Assembly: GCA_030789695.1 (NCBI GenBank) | Contig: CM061142.1 | Span: 278,497,043-278,561,042 of the forward strand | Source: Scilla litardierei | Taxonomy: Eukaryota; Streptophyta; Magnoliopsida; Asparagales; Asparagaceae | DNA length: 64,000 bases | Direction of reading: 5' to 3' | Notes under the pieces: generated by a model | The model's input: the letters and a program-made list of their open reading frames with translations, nothing else | What the model was told of the DNA's origin: nothing | The model's database searches: none | Part shown: piece by piece, positions 11,385-22,640 of the stretch | Layout: each line of letters opens with the position of its first letter | Position numbering within the stretch: position 1 is the stretch's first letter | Position numbers and translations under genes: made by a program

Positions 11385-12513
11385 GGTTTTGTTGGTGGCC
11401 CTTGCAGGTCCTTTTTGCATCCACGAAATATCGGAACAACAATAATGATAAACAACATCCAATTAAATATTCGGAATATCCAAGCCATGATTAAGTCTAA
11501 TCTGAACGTTTTCCTGTCTTAGATGGTAGCAAGACTTAGGTAGATGTCCAGGTTTGATAGTCAGGAGCCTTTGTCAAGATTTAGTTGTACTCGTCATGGG
11601 TTGCCTTAGTAGTCTGTCATCCAGCCCTGACCATATTAGACTTCTAGAGCTTTTCTTTTAGCCGTTTGTGAGTCCATCGATTTCGGACCCAGCAGAACGT
11701 AATCTTGTTACTCTTAGGACCCCACCCCGAGACCTCTATTACAGTCTACTCTTATTAGAGAGTCTTGGTGTTAAGTTTCTCTTGACCTTTAGTCAACCCG
11801 ATACTTAGAACCCCTGATTCTATCATTTTTCTGATCATTACACTTCTGTGTTATCGACCGTAGAATCACATCGTAGCTTTTCATGAATCGTATCCTAGGC
11901 GTATTCATCACGCGATCATATTTTTTGCCCTCGATACATGTGATCGCTTCCCGACGATTATCGTTAATTTTTTTCGAATCTTCTCCGTTGCAAATCTTGA
12001 TTCTTCCAAAGTTATTTTCAATTTTCCTTATTAAAAGTTTTCACTCAGTTTAAATTTTGTTTTTAAACCCCCTTCCTATATATTTAAATTCCTTACTTTT
12101 CGATTGAGTTAAAATTCTTTCGTAGATTTTGAAGTCTATTGGTTGTACTTTTAACTACTATCTCGTAATCATTCCCTGACCTAGATCTTTCGTATTTCGG
12201 TTTTAAAACTTTATTACCATTTTTGATAATTCAATATATCTTTCCTTCCATTTATATGCTACTAAGTTTATTATTATTCTTCCATTCACCGTACATACTT
12301 TTAGAATATTTTCCTAAGCTAAATAGAATTTCAATATATTTTTATATATCAGATCTTTGTTCATCGTGCTCATATTTCAAAATTTTCGTATAAACCTATT
12401 TTCATTTACAACCCGATCACTGCCTCACCATACTCATTATTTTCTTGTCTCAACACTTTTTCCATGTTTTAAAATTTTTACCGTTGGCTTGCCATTTCTA
12501 TATATTTTTAAGA

Positions 12514-12514
<1 letters not shown>

Positions 12515-12564
<50 letters not shown>

Positions 12565-12571
12565 TATATAT
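12515..12571. repeat. TA microsatellite with CA interruption
   Basis: About 42 bases of TA followed by CACACACA and TATATATA. Simple repeat inside the LARD-2 internal region. Confidence 0.9.
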
Positions 12572-14245
12572 GATACCACATTTTACACGTATCATTCTTT
12601 CATCTATTTAATTATTTAGGACAATATTTTTGTCCCAGCCAGCCAGTTATCTCCTTATCCTCGCCCTATCTGAACCCGTTCTTTCCGATCTTGTTTCGAT
12701 CTTGTTTCGTTACGCTATTTAATCTTGGTTTTCTCTCTTGCTTAGTCACTTTACTAGTGCTTGCCGTTGCTTATGTCAACTTTAGTTAGTAGTGGGCCCT
12801 TTGGTTTTTACGATGTAGTCGTGGTGTGTGTATATAGGTAGAGTATGTGGACCTGTATGAGTGTGTACCCTAAGAATATTAATGATTGTCTCTTGTGTTA
12901 TACATGTATACTCAGTGTTATTCGTGATATATATGTAAAGTTGTATGAATAATGTTAGTTATGTAAGTGTGGATAGCTATACCACTTAGGAATGTCTGTA
13001 TATATTGGAAATTGTATTGGAGTATATACTAGCAGTGTATGTAGTTTGAAGATACTTGTAAATGCTTGATATATATAAATTAGTAAGTCATGTGTATGTT
13101 AAGTGTAATGATAATAGGTGTACTTATAGTTAAGTGAGTAGGCATATTATATGACCTATATGTTAGTACGTGTGAGCGTGTGCTTGTGCGTAGATATATA
13201 CTGTGCTTAGAAGTAAGTAGTTATGTATTTACTGCATGAGTATATGTGATATACGTATGGTAATAGGATTATAGTTTTGTTAATATTGGTTGCCTTGATG
13301 GGATGTTGTGCGTATGCATGTATACCGTGAGGTATACACGATTATATTATGTCTTAAACTATGTATGGATAAGTAGATGTGTTGGTATACTAATTATAGG
13401 TAGATGGCTATTGTGTGAAGATATATTACATGTATGTGACTATACGATGAATGCATGTATTAGAGAGTGTATTATAATTATATGTGTGTTGATATTTGTA
13501 ATATTACTATAAGGTGAAAAGTGATTGCGTTATGTGGGCTTTACTTGACTAAATATAGTGTTTGATATTATGGTATGATTGTGGTTGTGTTGGTAGATGT
13601 ATATATATTGAAGTGATATTGGTGTAGGTATAGATATCATGTTATGTATTTATGGTTTTCTGTTATGGGTTTTGAGTCTCACTCAAGTTTGAGTGGGTAT
13701 ACTCTAAGTGTATTGTTATACATGCTTGTGGTTGTGTATAGTACTATGAATATGGTAATGGATGATGTGTGTATAGTGATAGGATTGGTTGTGCCTGGTT
13801 ACGTTATGCACATGGTTGTGGGTGACTATACCATTATATAGTTACAAGTGTTGGCCTTGTAGTATAGTTAATTACTAAGGTTTTCCATGTTTGATGTATA
13901 TATGTTAGCTAAACTAGGTGTGTAGTTGTGCTAAGTATATAGTGGTATGAGTGGTATGTATGAATGGTAAATTAGCGTGTATGGGTGTGCACCATGCACG
14001 GATAAGTATGTGTTTAGTTATAAGTATTTGTGACTATGGTATGTGTGGTGTGTTTTGAATATAGTTATAGGACGGTATGTGGTGTGAATATATGGTGAAG
14101 TATCTGCGTGCATTTGAATAACTATATGTTTTTGGAATTATAGTAATGGTAAAGTATAATAGACATAGCAAACATAATTTAATGTGGTATGGTGTGATTA
14201 CATGTGTTATTATGATTGATTGTACACTAGGAGATATAGGGAGTA

Positions 14246-14250
14246 GTGTA
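14246..14250. repeat. Left target-site duplication of SIRE-1
   Basis: GTGTA, repeated exactly at 22240-22244 on the other side of the element. Confidence 0.92.
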
Positions 14251-15986
14251 TGTTGGATCATGTGGATGGCAAACAACACTAGAAGGGGGGTTTGAATAGT
14301 GTTGTATAGAAATAATATCTTTTCGTTCTTTATAAATCAACACAAAATGAATCCTTCTAATGTTGCCTAAGAGACCAAGTAGAGTGATCTACGCTTGGTT
14401 CTTAATCAACTCAATGAAACTTCAAATCAAATCAGAGATGAAATACTTCAGGTAGTCGACTCCCTATGAATAGTAGTCGACTCCCAGAGGGAATTTAAGC
14501 ACAGTTCAGATAGTTAAACACTTAATGAAGATATATAAAAATTTGCACAGAAGTATAAATACAAAGCTGATCTTTGGCAATATAGTATAGAAGAGTTACA
14601 ATGATATTAAACAAAGAGTAATTGCAAGTTAAATGCACGCAAAGATAAATACACAGAAATAGCAATCGCAGACACAAGGATTTTTATCCTGGTTCCCCAC
14701 AACTTTTGGGTACGTCCAGTCCCTGACCAATCCGGTACGAGATTTTCCACTATCTGCCTTGGCAAATACAAATACCTAACTCCACTCGTTAGGATTTCCA
14801 ACGACCTAGTCTTGACCAGGATTTCCAACGGTAACACCTAGACTTGTCTAGGGTTCCAACAACAACACAATAAAATCGATATCCAATTCACCACAATAAA
14901 TTGGTGGAGATTGGTTTTACACCCAGATTCTATAGCCAAATAATAATTAACAAAATTGCGTGTAGTGGCTTAATAGAATAAGATTCTAGATCACACAAAG
15001 ATACGAATGAGTTCTTTGTAATCTAGATCTAATGTTTTTCAAAATCCTTTAAATAAAAGTTAAGAGAAAAGTAATACTGATTTGAAAAACAGTTAGCCAA
15101 TAAATGAGATTATGATCTTCAGAAAATAATAACAAAATTTGCAAGATCAATAATAAAACAGAATTGGCTAAAGAGAATGAGAGCTTTAGAATTTTTCGAG
15201 CGTTTGCACGAGAGAATTTGAATTCAATAGTTGTTGTGTTTTTCTCAATGAAAATGGTCCTCTATTTATAGGAGAAATCTGAGAATTCGAAATTCAAATT
15301 ACTTTGACTTTTGTCTCAAAAATCATGGGAGAAAATCGCTCAACGATATTTCAAAATTCAAGTCAAAACGTCAAACTTCGACAGCTGGTAGTCGACTCCC
15401 TATGAGTGGTAGTCGACTCCCAGTGTGTTTCAGGAAATCTTGATTCTCAACTGGTAGTCGACTCCCTACCTTTGGTAGTTGACTCCTAGAGGAGTTTTTC
15501 CTGCGACACAGCTAGTCAAACAAGTAGCTAACTCCAGGGTGTGTGGAGTTTAACTACGGAATTACAAAACGACTAGAGAAAGCTCTCAAAATCATTTTTG
15601 AAGATGGTTTAAAAGATATTCAAAAACATTTTAAAATCATTTGTGTGTGTGTGTGATTGTCTATACGATTTGGCTTTAACAATACCCTAAAAAAGACACA
15701 ACACACTCACTATAGACTATGACACGTCTTTGGAAGCTTGATCAATTTGATGGAGTAGATGTGAGCTTCACTTGAGCTTCTTGTTCTGTTTGAGCTTTGA
15801 GTTTCATCATTTGATCTTAGCCACGTTCGTCCTTATCTTTGAGCGTAGATTGCGCTTCTTTGAGTATGAATAAAGCTTTTCATTGTCGCATATCCTGCAC
15901 ACTTAATTGTAGTATAGTTAGTATACTAAGCTTCATTTGGTGTGCTCATCATCAAAATCACTTGGGGTGGAATTCAATTTCCATCA
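14251..15986 (-). repeat. SIRE-1 3' LTR
   Basis: Plus-strand ends TGTTGGATCATG and TTTCCATCA. GTAGTCGACTCCC palindromic units lie at 14454-14484 and 15388-15510. The short frame at 14607-14837 recurs in the other LTR and is not a gene. Confidence 0.9.
15388..15510. repeat. GTAGTCGACTCCC palindromic motif array in SIRE-1 LTR
   Basis: Four units around the palindrome AGTCGACT, arranged as two close pairs (one unit degenerate, GTAGTTGACTCC). Two more units are at 14454-14484. The 5' LTR has the matching arrays at 20705-20740 and 21640-21745. Confidence 0.85.
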
Positions 15987-16180
15987 CTCTCCCCCTTTTT
16001 GATAATGACACCCAAATGAAAAATGAAGTAATTTGAAATATGAAAATACATGAAAGTATACTTACTCCCCCTGCTTTGATGCGGTTCTCCCCCTGCATCA
16101 AGGGCGTTAGCAAAACAATACAATACATATGATATATTCATTTTTGCATTATATATTTTTATCCCCCTTGTCATCAACAA
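15987..16180 (-). promoter_or_regulatory. Multiple polypurine tracts of SIRE-1
   Basis: Read on the minus strand, four tracts precede the 3' LTR: AAGGGGGATAAAA (~16160), GCAGGGGGAGAACC (~16091), GCAGGGGGAGTAAG (~16063) and the proximal AAAAAGGGGGAGAG touching the LTR (15987-16000). Serial polypurine tracts are a described hallmark of Sireviruses. The proximal one is positioned to prime plus-strand synthesis. Confidence 0.8.
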
Positions 16181-16198
16181 AAATAATTCAATGACATA

Positions 16199-16988
16199 TT
16201 ATAATTGATCATTATTCAATTCTTTTTCACTAACAATACCCAATTCTCTACGAAGTCTAGAGAATTTATCCTTTTGTAGGGGTTTTGTTAGGATATCTGC
16301 AACTTGCAATTCAGAGGAGACAAATTTAAGTTCAACATCCTTTTTGGTACAGTGATCATCTATAAATCTGTGTCTGATATCAATGTGCTTTGTTCTAGGA
16401 TGAAGAACGGAGTTTTTAGTGAGATCAATCGTGCTTTTATTATCACAGTAAATTACACATGTAGATGTATTAACACCATAATCTACGAGAACTTGTTTCA
16501 TCCAAAGTATTTGGGCACAGGCAAGTCCAGCAGCTATATACTCTGCCTCAGTGGTAGATAGTGAGACTGAACTTTGCTTTTTGCTAAACCACGAAACAAG
16601 GGAATGTCCAAGAAAATGACATGTTCCACTTGTGCTTTTCCTTGTGGCTTTACAACCAGCATAGTCTGTGTCACTAAACGAAGTTAAATTAAATGTGCCG
16701 CTTTTGGGATAAAATAGTCTAAAGTCAGAAGTGGTCTTAAGATATCTAAATATGTATTTTTACCATTTTCAGATGTGATTCTCTAGGATCACATTGAAAT
16801 CTAGCACATGCACAAACACTAAACATAATGTCAGGCCGGTTAGCAGTTAAATAGAGTAAAGATCCGACCATACCTCGATATGTTTTCTGATCGACCTTTT
16901 TACTTGCTTCGTCTTTGTCTAAAGACGTGGATGTTGCCATCGGTATGTTCTTTCCTGATGCGGTTTCCATCCCGAACCTTTTGATCAA
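16199..16988 (-). pseudogene. RNase H domain of SIRE-1 polyprotein (frameshifted)
   Basis: The C-terminal Ty1/copia RNase H, which degrades template RNA during reverse transcription. Visible in order are a post-RT connection (NRPDIMFSVCACARFQ, 16746-16988), then in shifted frames DTDYAGCKATRKSTSG, STTEAEYIA and CDNKS, which supply the Asp, Glu and Asp metal ligands of this family. The tail ADILTKPLQKDKF closes the polyprotein at ~16199. At least one frameshift near 16745 and another before 16501 separate these blocks, so no continuous product is made. Confidence 0.85.
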
Positions 16989-18262
16989 GTCTTTGGCATA
17001 CTTCGTTTGATGAGTAACAGTTCCTTCTTTTCCTTGCTTGATTTGTAAGCCGAGAAAATATGTGAGCTCCCCATGTGGCTCATTTCAAATTCTTCCTGCA
17101 TTAGCTTAGCAAATTCTTGACAAAGATCTTCATTAGTAGATCCGAAAATGATGTCGTCTACATAAACTTGAATAAGAATAATATCATCATGAATTTTCTT
17201 AACAAATAAGGTTGTGTCTATTTTTCCAACAATGTAACTTGAGTCAATTAAGAATTTTCTTAATCTTTCATACCAAGCTCTTGGAGCTTGTTTTAGACCA
17301 TACATGGCTTTATTTAACTTGTAAACAAATCTTGCTTTCTTATCATGTTCAAATCCGGGAGGTTGCTCAACGTAGACTTCCTCCTTTATGAATCTATTTA
17401 GGAAGGCGCTTTTTACATCCATTTGGTAAAGTTTAAAGTTTTTATATGATGCAAATACGAGTAACATCCTAATAGATTCTAATCTAGCAACAGGAGCAAA
17501 AGTTTCATCGAAATCTATACCTTCTTCTTGTGAGTATCCCTGTGCTACTAACCTTGCTTTATTTCTTACCACATTTCCATCTTCGTCTAGTTTGTTCTGG
17601 TATACCCATTTAGTGCCGATAACTGGACAGTCTTCTGGTCTAGGTACTAACTCCCATACTTGATTGCGTTCAAATTGCAGAAGTTCTTCTTGCATAGCTT
17701 CGATCCATGCTTCATCTGCAAAAGCTTCTTCTACCATTTTCGGCTCAACGTTAGAAACAAATGCAACATGTGTCAAATGTTCTATTTGAGATCTAGTTCT
17801 GATTCCTGCATCAATATCTCCTATGACTTGTGTGTGTGGATGATATGTGACTTCAGGAAATGATTTAGGCAAAGAACTAGAGATGTCATTAGCAGTGATA
17901 GATTCATTATTAGGAGTAGATGCAATGATTATGGTATCATCATCATTATGAGCAGTATTATGCGGTCGAGATTCATCAAATGTTACATGTAGAGATTCAA
18001 CAATAGTTTCGGTACTTTTATTGTAAATTCTATATGCCTTACTACGTAAAGAGTAACCGATAAATATGCCTTCATCCGCTTTGGAGTCAAACTTATCTAA
18101 GTTATCTTTAGTATTCAGAATATAACACTTACAACCAAAAACTCTGAAGTAAGATACTTTTGGAATTCGTTGGAGCAGTAATTCATAAGGGGTCTTTTCG
18201 AAAGGTTTTCTTATTAAAACTTTTTTTGAATATAGCACGCGGTTGCTACAGATTCCGCCCAA
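16985..18262 (-). pseudogene. Reverse transcriptase and integrase C-terminus of SIRE-1 (425-codon open frame)
   Basis: Residues ~20-95 are the end of integrase (KTPYELLL ... FGCKCYILN). Residues ~200-410 are a copia [66 protein letters not shown] and the catalytic YVDD box. It copies element RNA into DNA in the virus-like particle. The open frame ends with a frameshift just after FEMSHMG, where the family normally continues into the connection and RNase H. Its N-terminal side is out of frame with the integrase core. All catalytic RT motifs I know for the family appear present. Confidence 0.9.
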
Positions 18263-18834
18263 AAACCTTTTGGAAGGTTGCTTTCACACAACATTGTTCG
18301 TGCACACTCTTGGAGTGTTCTATTTTTCCTTTCAACTACCCCATTTTGAGGAGCAGCTCTAGGAAAAGCAAAAGTATGAGAAATGATTCGTTCTTCACAA
18401 AACAGTTTAAAATGTTCATTTTCAAATTCACCACCGTGATCACTTCTTAAAGAAATAATTTTCAAAGAGTATAAACGTTCGATTCTTTTGAAAAATATTT
18501 CAAATTCACGGAAGGCATCATTCTTATGAGTTAAGAATAAAACCCACGTATATCGAGTAAAATCATCAACTATGACAAATACGTATCTAGAGTTACATAA
18601 GGATGGAGTTCTAGTTGGGCCAAACAAGTCCATATTAAGTAGTTCAAGTGGCCCATTAGAACTGAGAGCTCCAATATTCTTAAATGAACTCTTTTGCATT
18701 TTGCCAAATTGACATGAATTGCACATTTTATCCAATTTAAAATTTATTTTAGGAAGTCCTTGCACCAACTCTTTCCTAGAAATCTTATCCATGTTTTTGA
18801 TGTTCACATGACCAAAGCGTCTATGCCAGAGCAA
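18214..18834 (-). pseudogene. Integrase core of SIRE-1
   Basis: Contains the HHCC zinc-binding end (LWHRRFGHVN ... CNSCQFGK, residues 1-48) and the DDE catalytic core: NMDLFGPT, IVDDFTRYTWVLF, LRSDHGGEF and APQNGVVERKNRTLQE, with Asp, Asp and Glu visible. Integrase joins the cDNA to genomic DNA. A frameshift near 18220 separates it from the integrase C-terminus in the next frame. Upstream it is in frame with the protease segment, separated only by a TAA at 18868-18870, so a single nonsense change breaks PR from IN. Confidence 0.88.
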
Positions 18835-18867
18835 AGGGTCATTTGTTGAAACAATTAAACATACATT

Positions 18868-19257
18868 TTATTCATATTCATTTAATCTAAGTACATAGAT
18901 ATTTTCTACTCGCTTACCTTTAACAAGAAGATTTTTCATATCCTTCTCATAAACTAAGCAGGAGTCAAGAGTAAATAGAACTTTCATACCTTTGTCGCAT
19001 AGTTGACTTATGCTTAACAGATTATGCTTTAATCCTTTCACCAAGCTTACATCTTTGATGAGCAATTTTGAAGGACTGCCGATATTACCTATTCCGACAA
19101 TTTTACCTTTCTTGTTGTCACCAAATGTCACGGTTCCGCCGTCATACATTTTTAGATTGCTAAGTAGTCTTGCGTTCCATGTCATGTGTGCGGAGTATCC
19201 GCTATCTATTATCCATATGTCCTGAAAGAAAATAATTTTGACACGTTTGGTACCCAC
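18868..19257 (-). pseudogene. Aspartic protease and pre-integrase segment of SIRE-1
   Basis: The retroviral-type aspartic protease motif appears as WIIDSGYSAHMT (active-site DSG; most copia proteases have DSGCS/T at this point). It is followed by LLSISQLCDKG and the pre-integrase stretch typical of copia polyproteins. The protease cleaves Gag-Pol in the particle. The frame ends at the TAA at 18868-18870 that also disconnects the integrase. The segment 19258-19378 links to Gag in another frame. Confidence 0.82.
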
Positions 19258-19378
19258 TTATAATTGGGTCCGATTTGTTAGAAAAAAATTTATTGTTATG
19301 TACGATCTTAAATGTTGGGTATCAAAAGCATATACATGAAGCATGTGGATACCCTAATGCTTGTACAAAATGAGAGAG

Positions 19379-20479
19379 TTACTTATTAGGAACCCAAATT
19401 CGATTTGAATTTGATTTCCTATGAACAAATGAATTATTATAAAATCCATGCATGCTTCTAGTCAAATTATGAACATAAACATTTTTATCATGCAGACATA
19501 AGTGTTTAGGTACCCATATCATGTTAGGTCTAATATTGTGTACATTGTGAGGTTTGTGTACAAAATGTGATCTTTGATATGCATTGTGTATAATGTGTGG
19601 TTTATGTGACATATGGGATGTATTGTGTCTAACATTTCTTCCATACACAAGAGTATGCTTTCTAACATTTGTATGTACAACATTCTCATTATTACAATTG
19701 TTACTAGAGGTAGAAGCATGAGCATTCTTATTATGTGTTGTGGATACATGCTTTTGTGAATGAGCAGCTTTTGCACTTGGATTTGTCTTAAACTCAACAA
19801 GCTTAAGAACTAATTCTTCGTGTTTAAGCTTACTCGTGCTCAAAACATTTTCAAGCATCTCAATTCTATCATTTAAACTGGAAACATAAATAGCATGTTC
19901 AGTTTTCAGTGCATCGTGATCACATACCAATTTATCATGTTCTTTATGCAGAGTCTTGTGTTTCTTGTCTAGAATCTTGTGTTTCTTTGACAAACGTTCA
20001 TATTCTCTATAGAGGTTTTCATATGCGCTTGCAATATCAAATTCATTTTCCTCATCGGAGCTAGAATCACTTACCTCGTCTTTATCGTTTTGACGTGCCA
20101 TCATGCATAGTTCTTCATCGTTGACTTGAGGTATCTTCATGAGTGTTTGGATCTCATTTGATCTTGATCCGAATCTTTCGTCCAACAGGTTTAAGATTTG
20201 ATGTGCGGTTTCCGCCTTTTCTACAAGATCTAATATTTGATCAGTTAATCCAGTGTAAAGTAAATGCATTACCTTGAGGTTGTTGAAGTAGGCTTCCTCT
20301 TGATCAGGACTCCACTGAGTTTGCGGTATGGTTGGAATCTCGTACGGTTCTCTGAGAGATCTCATTTATTTCAGATCTTGTGCCTCTAAGAAGATTTCCA
20401 TTCTCCTTTTCCATTGAGAATAAAGATTGCCGTTGAAGATCGGAGGAGTGTGAGTGTTGCAGACGTTTGTAGATGCCAT
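19379..20479 (-). pseudogene. Gag of SIRE-1, frameshifted and internally deleted
   Basis: Translation most likely began at ATGGCATCTACAAAC (20479), 14 bases beyond the primer site, encoding PPIFNGNLYSQWKRRM, the N-terminal signature of copia Gag. That frame ends at a TAA near 20368, and the rest of Gag is read in the frame starting at 20365. The Gag core is cut short after LLDERFGSRS and joins directly to an acidic, coiled-coil-rich region (YERLSKKHKILDKKHK) and a His/Asn-rich tail ending RIWVPNK. The CX2CX4HX4C zinc knuckle expected between core and coiled coil is not found, so part of Gag has been lost. Confidence 0.8.
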
Positions 20480-20491
20480 CGCTTTGACCTT

Positions 20492-20504
20492 GCTTTGATA
20501 CCAA
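20492..20504 (-). promoter_or_regulatory. Primer-binding site of SIRE-1
   Basis: On the minus strand TTGGTATCAAAGC follows the 5' LTR after one or two bases. It matches TGGTATCAGAGC, the complement of plant initiator Met tRNA used by copia elements, with one substitution. Confidence 0.85.
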
Positions 20505-20505
20505 G

Positions 20506-22239
20506 TGTTGGATCCTGTGGATGGCAAACAACACTAGAAGGGGGGTTGAATAGTGTTGTATAGAAATAATGTCTTTTCGTTCTTGATAAATCAACACAAA
20601 ACGAATCCTTCTAATGTTGCCTAAGAGACCAAGTAGAGTGATCTACGCTTGGTTCTTAATCAACTCAATAAACTTCAAATCAAATCAGAGATGAAATACT
20701 TCAGGTAGTCGACTCCCTATGAACCGTAGTCGACTCCCAGAGGGAATTTAAGCACAGTTCAGATAGTTAAACACTTAATGAAGATATATAAAAATTTGCA
20801 CAGAAGTATAAATACAAAGCTGATCTTTGGCAATATATTATAGAAGAGTTACAATGATATTAAACAAAGAGTAATTGCAAGTTAAATGCACGCAAAGATA
20901 AACACACAGGAATAGCAATCGCAGACACAAGGATTTTTATCCTGGTTCCCCACAACTTTTGGGTACGTCCAGTCCCCGAACAATCTGGTACGAGATTTTC
21001 CACTATCTGCCTTGGCAAATACAAATACCTAACTCCACTCGTTAGGATTTCCAACGACCTAGTCTTGACCAGGATTTCCAATGGCAACACCTAGACTTGT
21101 CTAGGGTTCCAACAACAACACAATAAAATCGATATCCAATTCACCACAATAAATTGGTGGAGATTGGTTTTACACCCAGATTCTATAGCCAAATAATAAT
21201 AGACAAAATTACGTGTAGTGGCTTAATAGAATAAGATTCTAAATCACACAAAGATACGAATGAGTTCTTTGTGATCTAGATCTAATGTTTTTCAAAAATC
21301 CTTTAAATAAAAGTTAAGAGAAAAGTAATACGGATTTGAAAAACAGTTAGCCAATAAAACGAGATTATGATCTTCAGAAAAAAATAACAAAATTTGCAAG
21401 ATCAAGAATAAAACAGAATTGGCTAAAGAGAATGAGAGCTTTAGAATTTTTAAAGCTTTGCACGAGAGAATTTGAATTCAATAGTTGTTGTATTTTTCTC
21501 AATGAAAATGGTCCTCTATTTATAGGAGAAATCTAAGAATTCAAAATTCAAATTACTTTGACTTTTGTCCCAAAAATCATGGGAGAAAATCGCTCAATGA
21601 TATTTCAAAATTCAAGTCAAAACGTCAAACTTCGACAGCTGGTAGTCGACTCCCTAGGAGTGGTAGTCGACTCCCAGTGTGTTTCAGGAAATCTTGATTC
21701 TCAGCTGGTAGTCGACTCTCTACATTTGGTAGTCGACTCCCAGAGGAGTTTTTCCTGCGACACAGCTAGTCAAACAAGTAGCTAACTCTAGGGTGTGTGG
21801 ATTTTCACTACGGAATTACAAAACGACTAGAGAAAGCTCTCAAAATCATTTTTGAAGATGGTTTAAAAGATATTCAAAAACATTTTAAAATCGTTTGTGT
21901 GTGTGTGATTGTCTATACGATTTGGCTTTAACAATACCCTAAAAAGAGACAACACACTCACTATAGACTAGGACACGTATTCGGAAGCTTGATCAATTTG
22001 ATGGAGTAGATGTAAGCTTCACTTGAGCTTCTTGTTCTGTTTGAGCTTTGAGTTTCATCATTTGATCTTAGCCACGTTCGTCCTTGTCTTTGAGCGTAGA
22101 TTGCGCTTCTTTGAGTATGAATAAAGCTTTTCATTTGTCGCATATCCTACACACTTAATTGTAGTGTAGTTAGTATACTAAGCTTCATTTGGTGTGCTCA
22201 TCATCAAAATCACTTGGGGGTGGAATTCAATTTCCATCA
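20506..22239 (-). repeat. SIRE-1 5' LTR
   Basis: 1734 bp, pair of 14251-15986. It carries the same GTAGTCGACTCCC arrays. Ends at 22239 with ...TTTCCATCA, followed by the GTGTA duplication. Confidence 0.9.
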
Positions 22240-22244
22240 GTGTA
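22240..22244. repeat. Right target-site duplication of SIRE-1
   Basis: GTGTA, identical to 14246-14250. Confidence 0.92.
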
Positions 22245-22640
22245 TCCATGTTGTTTTGTTCATATGTAGTTATCTAAATGTGAAGTACTACAATTGTATT
22301 TGCTGGTGTGAACTATTTATTTGTATGAAAGTATGTGTGACTTGGCTATGTGATAAGTAAGCGATAGTTATATAAGGGATGTGCGTGACTATCTGAATGA
22401 TTAAAGTACGTGTATGAATTTGACCATCTACGATAAGTATGAGTATAGAATGTGCATATATACATACCTGGTTGCAGTATTAATGTTTGACTATTTAGTG
22501 CATATATAAGCACTTGTAGTGGCTATAACTGGTTTGAATTATAACGTGATGTGCTTGGGGGTAGTTACTAGAATGGCTAGTATATATATTATTCTTAGTT
22601 AGAAAGTCCGAGGTCGGACTTTATATTAAGGTGGGTAGGA
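22245..22640 (+). other. LARD-2 internal region, second part, with polypurine tract
   Basis: Resumes LARD-2 after SIRE-1. Ends with CCGAGGTCGGACTTTATATT and AAGGTGGGTAGGA (22628-22640), both conserved in LARD-1. The purine tract directly precedes the 3' LTR. No coding sequence. Confidence 0.75.

Larger units (their letters stand above)
11385..14250 (+). other. LARD-2 internal region, first part, non-coding
   Basis: Starts with GGTTTTGTTGGTGGCCCTTG, conserved with LARD-1 beside its 5' LTR, and carries CACTCAAGTTTGAGTG at 13680-13695. Strongly AT-rich. The small open frames are not conserved between LARD copies and show no domain. Confidence 0.75.
14251..22239 (-). mobile_element. SIRE-1: Sirevirus-like Ty1/copia retrotransposon, decayed
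   Basis: 7989 bp with TG...CA LTRs of 1736 and 1734 bp, a perfect 5-bp target duplication, an initiator-Met-type primer site and the copia order gag-PR-IN-RT-RNase H on the minus strand. Four polypurine tracts precede the 3' LTR and the LTRs carry clustered palindromic motifs, both recognised features of the Sirevirus genus. The polyprotein is broken by several stops and frameshifts and Gag is shortened, so it is non-autonomous. The LTRs differ by roughly 3% where I compared them. Confidence 0.9.

Noticed and set aside
12357..13841. Small open frames in LARD-2 interior
   Set aside because: AT-rich sequence with Tyr/Ile runs, not conserved in LARD-1.
16199..20479. Endogenous pararetrovirus (caulimovirus) instead of a copia element
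   Set aside because: The order PR-IN-RT-RNase H with integrase before RT, LTRs and a target duplication are those of Ty1/copia; pararetroviruses lack integrase and LTRs.
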